Origin: Pseudomonadota bacterium
Lineage (GTDB): Bacteria > Pseudomonadota > Gammaproteobacteria > Burkholderiales > Burkholderiaceae_F
Direction: 5' to 3'
Length of the DNA stretch: 5,055 bases
Assembly (NCBI GenBank): GCA_023443095.1
Contig: JAEZVV010000032.1
Coordinates: 1-5,055, forward strand
In this document: one piece after another, positions 1 to 5,055 of the stretch
Numbering within the stretch: position 1 is the stretch's first letter
Layout: each line of letters begins with the position of its first letter
Translations under genes and position numbers: made by a program
The notes under the pieces: generated by a model
The model's database searches: none
What the model was told of the DNA's origin: nothing
The model's input: only the letters and a program-made list of their open reading frames with translations

Positions 1-115
1 GCCGGATCTCGGGCGCCAGAGTCAGCAGGGCGACCCGCGCGGAAGCGGGCTCCTGCGCCTGGGCAGGGGCAACAAGGCCCAGAGCGAGCACGACGGCGAT
101 CAATAAATGGCGCAA
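1..115 (-). CDS. Exported protein with N-terminal signal peptide, partial (possible periplasmic adaptor)
   Basis: Only the first 38 codons lie in the window; the gene continues past the left edge. Read on the minus strand from a TTG codon at 115-113, the product begins (M)RHLLIAVVLALGLVAPAQA, a short basic N-terminus, a hydrophobic core of about 14 residues and an A-x-A site. Signal peptidase I cleavage is expected after residue 20, and the mature part starts QEPASARVALLTLAPEIR. The frame stays open upstream to a stop at 256-254 but has no ATG or GTG in that stretch, so TTG is the best start; I see no clear Shine-Dalgarno before it. The mature start (a few small residues, then a beta-strand-like VALLTL segment) resembles RND efflux periplasmic adaptors, but this is a weak inference from 18 residues. 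It is transcribed divergently from clpB. That it is a secreted or periplasmic protein is fairly secure; the family is not. Confidence 0.6.
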   Translation of the reverse strand, partial: MRHLLIAVVLALGLVAPAQAQEPASARVALLTLAPEIR

Positions 116-201
116 GGGAAGACGAACAGGCGAGGAAGAGGGGCAATCTTGGCCGCCAAAAGCCGGCGCAGACCGGATGCTAACAAGGGTCGCCCCCAGC
201 G

Positions 202-229
202 CTTGCAGCCGCGGGGCCCGGCCCCATGT
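202..229 (+). promoter_or_regulatory. Sigma-32 (RpoH) heat-shock promoter of clpB
   Basis: The -10 element CCCCATGT (222-229) matches the sigma-32 consensus CCCCATNT at every specified base. The -35 element CTTGCAG (202-208) matches CTTGAAA at five of seven positions. The spacer is 13 nt, the same as in the E. coli dnaK P1 promoter as I recall it. Transcription should start near 236, giving a leader of about 58 nt before the clpB ATG at 294. Sigma-32 control of clpB is established in Proteobacteria. No CIRCE repeat (HrcA operator) is visible in the 178-nt gap. Confidence 0.85.
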
Positions 230-247
230 AATTACGGAAGTCTTATG

Positions 248-284
248 TCCGTGTCATGCCCGCGGGTATGGCCCTGTTCGGAGA
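248..284 (+). promoter_or_regulatory. Possible structured clpB 5' leader (hairpin next to the RBS)
   Basis: Within the predicted leader, 253-260 can pair with 265-272 around the 4-nt loop CGCG, giving 8 bp including two G-U wobbles. Below this stem, UCCG (248-251) can pair with CGGA (279-282), which would cover the GGA of the ribosome binding site in a short helix across an internal loop. The pairing is read directly from the sequence. Any regulatory role, such as a heat-melting thermometer, is inference, and no free energy was computed. Confidence 0.3.
280..284 (+). promoter_or_regulatory. Ribosome binding site of clpB
   Basis: GGAGA lies 9 nt before the ATG at 294. It fixes the start there rather than at the in-frame ATG at 177, which lies upstream of the sigma-32 promoter and would add 39 residues unlike any ClpB N-terminus. 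Confidence 0.7.
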
Positions 285-293
285 GCGAGATCG

Positions 294-2879
<2,586 letters not shown>

Positions 2880-2900
2880 GTTCTCGCCGCTGAAAAAGAA

Positions 2901-2929
2901 GAGGGCGCCAACAAGGCGCCCTCCTTTTC
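2901..2929. terminator. Bidirectional intrinsic terminator between clpB and the DUF2863-like gene
   Basis: GAGGGCGCC (2901-2909) and GGCGCCCTC (2915-2923) form a perfect 9-bp stem with the 5-nt loop AACAA. On the plus strand it is followed by CTTTTC (2924-2929). On the minus strand the stem is followed by TTCTTTTTC, the complement of 2892-2900, which is the better T tract. It starts 22 nt after the clpB stop and ends 24 nt before the stop codon of the convergent gene, so it can serve both. Confidence 0.9.
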
Positions 2930-2946
2930 ATGGCAGTCGAGCGGAC

Positions 2947-4140
2947 TCAGTGCAGCGGCACGGCCGGGTGCTCCTCGGCGTCCTCCGGGGGCTCGGCATG
3001 AACCACGTGGCCGCTGGTGGTGGGGAACATCGGCGCCCCGCAGTCGTCGCAGAACTCGAGCGGGAAGCGGTGCGTGTGCATCGTGATGCGGCTTACGCCA
3101 AGCTCGCGCAAAGCGCGTTCGATGTCTTCGAGCGTCTGCTCCTCCTCGTCACCGAGCAGGGGCCAGACCACGCCTTCGATCACCGCGTCTTCGTCCTCGG
3201 ACTTCGAGAGGCCGATGCGCACTTCCGGCCCCATCTGCAGGTTGCCGCGGGTGTCTTCGAACACCCCGGCCGCGGCGGTGATTTCGGCGGGCGCGATCTC
3301 GTAGGCCAGGCGCAAGTACGACACCGCGGCGCCGAGCGAGAACTCGCGCAGTTCGCGGTCGCCCTGGCGCAGGCCGTTGTGGAAGGCCTGCGGGCTCAAG
3401 ACCTGGTAGCGGCAGCCGGTCATGACGGGTTGGATCACGGCGCTCGCCTGTTCCTTGAACGCGGCGAGCGCCGTGGTCTTGGCATCGGGGTCGACACCGG
3501 TTTCCTGCCAGTGGAAGAGGGCGCCGCCCGCCGGCGCGGCCACGACCGCCAGCGCGTAGCGGGTGTCGGCCAGCATCGAGACCGGTTCACGCAGCTTGCC
3601 CGGGTCGATGTGCAAGACGCCCGCGTCGATGTGTTCGACCAGGGCGTCGAGCGTGGCGCGGACGTCGGAGAAGGCCTCGGGCAGCTGGTCGATCGAAAAC
3701 AGGAAGTCGGCCACCGCGATGCGCGCTTCGCGCGCGGCAAGGTGGCCCTGCAGTTGCACGCGCAGATTCTCGGCCACGCTCTTGGCCAGGGTGGCCGCGG
3801 GCAGGCGGTAGCGCGACCACGCGAGCAGCGGCACCACCAGCAGCAGGGCGTCGTGGGTGACCCCCTTGATCTCGACCGTACGGCTTTCGGCGCAGGCCTC
3901 GGCCAGGTCGGCCAGGTCGTCGTAGCCGCGCTGATTGTCGCGGGCCAGTTGGTCGAGGGCGGTGTCGATCGCATCGTCGCTGCGGCGGGCGAGGCGGTCG
4001 TTGATCAGTTCGGCCAGTCGACGTTCCCACAGCCGGTCTTCGATCCGGCTGCCGGACTCGGACAAACGCATGGCCAGCTTGACCAGGGTGTCGGCGTCGG
4101 CGGATTGGCGCGCGCGCTGGGAATAGCGGTTGCGGCGCAT
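2947..4140 (-). CDS. DUF2863-like protein of unknown function
   Basis: The product has 397 residues, starts MRRNRYSQRARQSADADTLV and ends at TGA (2949-2947). I recognise it as resembling the DUF2863 family, which has no known function and which I associate with betaproteobacteria; this is from memory of the family pattern. No signal peptide or clear membrane span is seen, so it is probably cytosolic. The N-terminus is basic, followed by a largely helical Ala/Leu/Asp/Arg-rich stretch to about 150, then a mixed region. The C-terminal part holds MHTHRFPLEFCDDCGAP: C364 and C367 form a CxxC, with H355/H357 before and H378/H381 after, which could bind a metal such as zinc. The tail is acidic and proline-rich. 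The ATG at 4140 is chosen because AAGGA lies 9 nt upstream and a good promoter sits just beyond; a longer in-frame reading to 4926 would run antisense through the neighbouring transporter gene. It is monocistronic as far as can be seen, convergent with clpB. Confidence 0.88.
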   Translation of the reverse strand: MRRNRYSQRARQSADADTLVKLAMRLSESGSRIEDRLWERRLAELINDRLARRSDDAIDTALDQLARDNQRGYDDLADLAEACAESRTVEIKGVTHDALLLVVPLLAWSRYRLPAATLAKSVAENLRVQLQGHLAAREARIAVADFLFSIDQLPEAFSDVRATLDALVEHIDAGVLHIDPGKLREPVSMLADTRYALAVVAAPAGGALFHWQETGVDPDAKTTALAAFKEQASAVIQPVMTGCRYQVLSPQAFHNGLRQGDRELREFSLGAAVSYLRLAYEIAPAEITAAAGVFEDTRGNLQMGPEVRIGLSKSEDEDAVIEGVVWPLLGDEEEQTLEDIERALRELGVSRITMHTHRFPLEFCDDCGAPMFPTTSGHVVHAEPPEDAEEHPAVPLH

Positions 4141-4149
4141 GAGTGGAAA

Positions 4150-4154
4150 TCCTT
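4150..4154 (-). promoter_or_regulatory. Ribosome binding site of the DUF2863-like gene
   Basis: AAGGA on the minus strand with 9 nt to the ATG at 4140-4138. It supports this start against the much longer open frame that extends upstream. Confidence 0.7.
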
Positions 4155-4171
4155 GAGGATGGGCAACGATG

Positions 4172-4200
4172 ATTATCGCATCCGACGGCCCCGGCTGCAG
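4172..4200 (-). promoter_or_regulatory. Probable sigma-70 promoter of the DUF2863-like gene
   Basis: On the minus strand, GATAAT (4177-4172) matches TATAAT at five of six positions and is preceded by TGC, making an extended -10. CTGCAG (4200-4195), 17 nt upstream, is only a 3/6 match to the -35 consensus. Transcription would start near 4165, giving a leader of about 25 nt that contains the AAGGA ribosome binding site. Confidence 0.55.
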
Positions 4201-4220
4201 ACTGGCCTGACGCAAACCCT

Positions 4221-4250
4221 GGCGCAGGCAGGGCGGGGATTCCCTGCGCC
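4221..4250. repeat. Inverted repeat in the divergent intergenic region
   Basis: GGCGCAGG (4221-4228) and CCTGCGCC (4243-4250) are perfect 8-bp inverted arms separated by 14 nt. It lies between the two divergent promoters and ends 19 nt before the transporter ATG. No T tract follows on either side, so it does not look like a terminator. It may be a regulator binding site or simply a GC-rich chance repeat. Confidence 0.5.
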
Positions 4251-4254
4251 GCTT

Positions 4255-4263
4255 TGCTAGATT
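4255..4263 (+). promoter_or_regulatory. Possible extended -10 element of the MFS gene
   Basis: TGCTAGATT contains the TGn of an extended -10 followed by TAGATT (4/6 to TATAAT). No matching -35 is seen at the usual distance. If used, transcription would begin at or within a base or two of the ATG at 4270, giving a leaderless message. This would fit the lack of a correctly spaced Shine-Dalgarno, but the match is weak. Confidence 0.3.
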
Positions 4264-4269
4264 CGAGGC

Positions 4270-5055
4270 ATGAACACAACTTCGACCACTTCGGCGCCGA
4301 CAAGGACCCAGGATGCGGGCACCGGCGGCGTTCGCCACGACACGGAAGTGATCGGCCTGATCGGCCTGGCTCACGGCACTTCCCACTTCTACCACCTGCT
4401 TCTGCCGCCGCTTTTCCCCTGGCTGATGGCCGATTTCGGCCTGAACTTCACCGAAGCCGGCCTGCTGATGAGTGTGTTTTTCGTGGTCAGCGGGGTCGGT
4501 CAGGCGGCGGCCGGTTTCGTGGTCGATCGCGTCGGTGCCAGGCCGGCGCTTTTCGGCGGCCTGGCTCTGCTGTCGACGGCGGCGCTCCTGCTCGGGCTGG
4601 CGCAGAGCTACCCCATGCTGATGCTGGTGGCGGTGATCGCCGGCCTGGGCAACTGCGTTTTCCACCCGGCCGACTTCACTCTGCTCAACCACAACGTGGC
4701 GCCGGTGCGCCTGGGCCATGCCTTTTCGGTGCACGGTCTGGTGGGCAACCTGGGTTGGGCCGCGGCGCCGGTGTTCATGGTCAGCATCGCCAGCGTCGCC
4801 GGCTGGCACGCGGCGGCTTTTGCCGCAGCCAGTGTGGCAGCGCTGGTTTTCGCCGTCCTGTGGTGGCGGCGCGACATGATCCAGGATGTGCGCCACAGCG
4901 CCGAGCAGAGGGCGGCGAGCGCTCAAGCGCCGTTCGGTTTCCTGAGTTCGGGCGCGGTGTGGATGTGTTTTGCCTTCTTCTTCCTCACCACGACGGCGTT
5001 CGGCATCTTGCAGAACTACGCGCCGGCGATTTTCGAGCGTCTCAACGGTCTGTCG
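4270..5055 (+). CDS. Major facilitator superfamily transporter, partial (Fsr-like)
   Basis: The reading frame from ATG 4270 is open to the right edge (262 codons, no stop), so about two-thirds of a typical 400-residue MFS protein is present. A polar tail of 26 residues precedes the first membrane span. Predicted spans are about 27-53, 62-85, 92-111, 115-138, 148-173 and 178-199, then a hydrophilic central loop (about 200-222) and the start of the second half from about 223. The MFS motif A is clear between spans 2 and 3: G82-F-V-V-D86-R87-V-G89-A-R91. The G-x-G-N-x-V-F-H-P segment (125-133) in span 4 recalls the FHP motif of fosmidomycin-resistance-type (Fsr) permeases, so an inner-membrane proton-coupled exporter is plausible; the substrate cannot be told. 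An in-frame TAG at 4258-4260 rules out an upstream start. GAGG (4265-4268) is only 1 nt from the ATG, too close for a normal ribosome binding site; GTG at 4348 (V27) is the main alternative start. Confidence 0.9.
   Translation, partial: MNTTSTTSAPTRTQDAGTGGVRHDTEVIGLIGLAHGTSHFYHLLLPPLFPWLMADFGLNFTEAGLLMSVFFVVSGVGQAAAGFVVDRVGARPALFGGLALLSTAALLLGLAQSYPMLMLVAVIAGLGNCVFHPADFTLLNHNVAPVRLGHAFSVHGLVGNLGWAAAPVFMVSIASVAGWHAAAFAAASVAALVFAVLWWRRDMIQDVRHSAEQRAASAQAPFGFLSSGAVWMCFAFFFLTTTAFGILQNYAPAIFERLNGLS

Noticed and set aside
229..257. A sigma-70 promoter on the minus strand for the exported-protein gene (ATGACA at 257-252, TAATTA at 234-229, 17-nt spacer)
   Set aside because: The -35 is good (5/6) but the -10 matches only 2/6, and the leader would be over 100 nt. 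Not strong enough to list.
177..293. Upstream extension of clpB to an ATG at 177 (900 residues)
   Set aside because: That start lies before the sigma-32 promoter, and the extra 39 residues do not resemble ClpB. The ATG at 294 has a ribosome binding site and gives the family N-terminus MRQDKLTTKFQEAL.
2950..4260. A 436-codon plus-strand frame opposite the DUF2863-like gene
   Set aside because: It is a codon-aligned antisense shadow with a low-complexity Gly/Val/Asp/His-rich product; the minus-strand frame has the promoter, ribosome binding site and recognisable protein.
4141..4926. N-terminal extension of the DUF2863-like gene to 659 residues
   Set aside because: The extra 262 residues run antisense through the MFS gene and are low-complexity (Gln/His/Arg-rich). 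The ATG at 4140 has a good ribosome binding site and promoter.

Overview
The window is high-GC (roughly two-thirds G+C by eye), gene-dense bacterial chromosome. The best guess at the source is a betaproteobacterium, possibly Rhodocyclales or Burkholderiales. The grounds are a proteobacterial-type ClpB, a sigma-32-type promoter rather than a CIRCE element, strong G/C third-position bias, and a neighbour resembling DUF2863, a family I associate with betaproteobacteria. The taxon is inferred from family recall, not from a search.

Layout. (a) 1-115, minus strand: the N-terminus of an exported protein with a signal peptide, running off the left edge. (b) 116-293: a divergent intergenic region with a very good heat-shock (sigma-32) promoter at 202-229 and a 5' UTR that can fold just upstream of the clpB ribosome binding site. 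(c) 294-2879, plus strand: full-length clpB, the Hsp100 disaggregase, 861 residues. (d) 2880-2946: a short convergent intergenic region with a 9-bp GC-rich hairpin carrying A/T tracts on both sides, so a probable bidirectional terminator. (e) 2947-4140, minus strand: a 397-residue DUF2863-like protein of unknown function with a C-terminal CxxC flanked by HxH and HxxH. (f) 4141-4269: a second divergent intergenic region with a probable sigma-70 promoter for the DUF2863 gene, an inverted repeat, and an extended -10-like element placed almost on the start codon of the next gene. (g) 4270-5055, plus strand: the first 262 residues of a major facilitator superfamily transporter, running off the right edge.

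The four genes look like independent transcription units (divergent, convergent, divergent), and nothing suggests a shared pathway. ClpB is a cytosolic stress chaperone controlled by heat shock; the exported protein and the MFS permease belong to the cell envelope. I see no mobile element, CRISPR array, tRNA or rRNA, and no convincing undescribed multi-gene system.

The points most worth a second look are a proline directly before the sensor-1 threonine in ClpB nucleotide-binding domain 1, the absence of the internal start codon that gives the short ClpB form in E. coli, the possible structured clpB leader, and the uncharacterised DUF2863-like protein.
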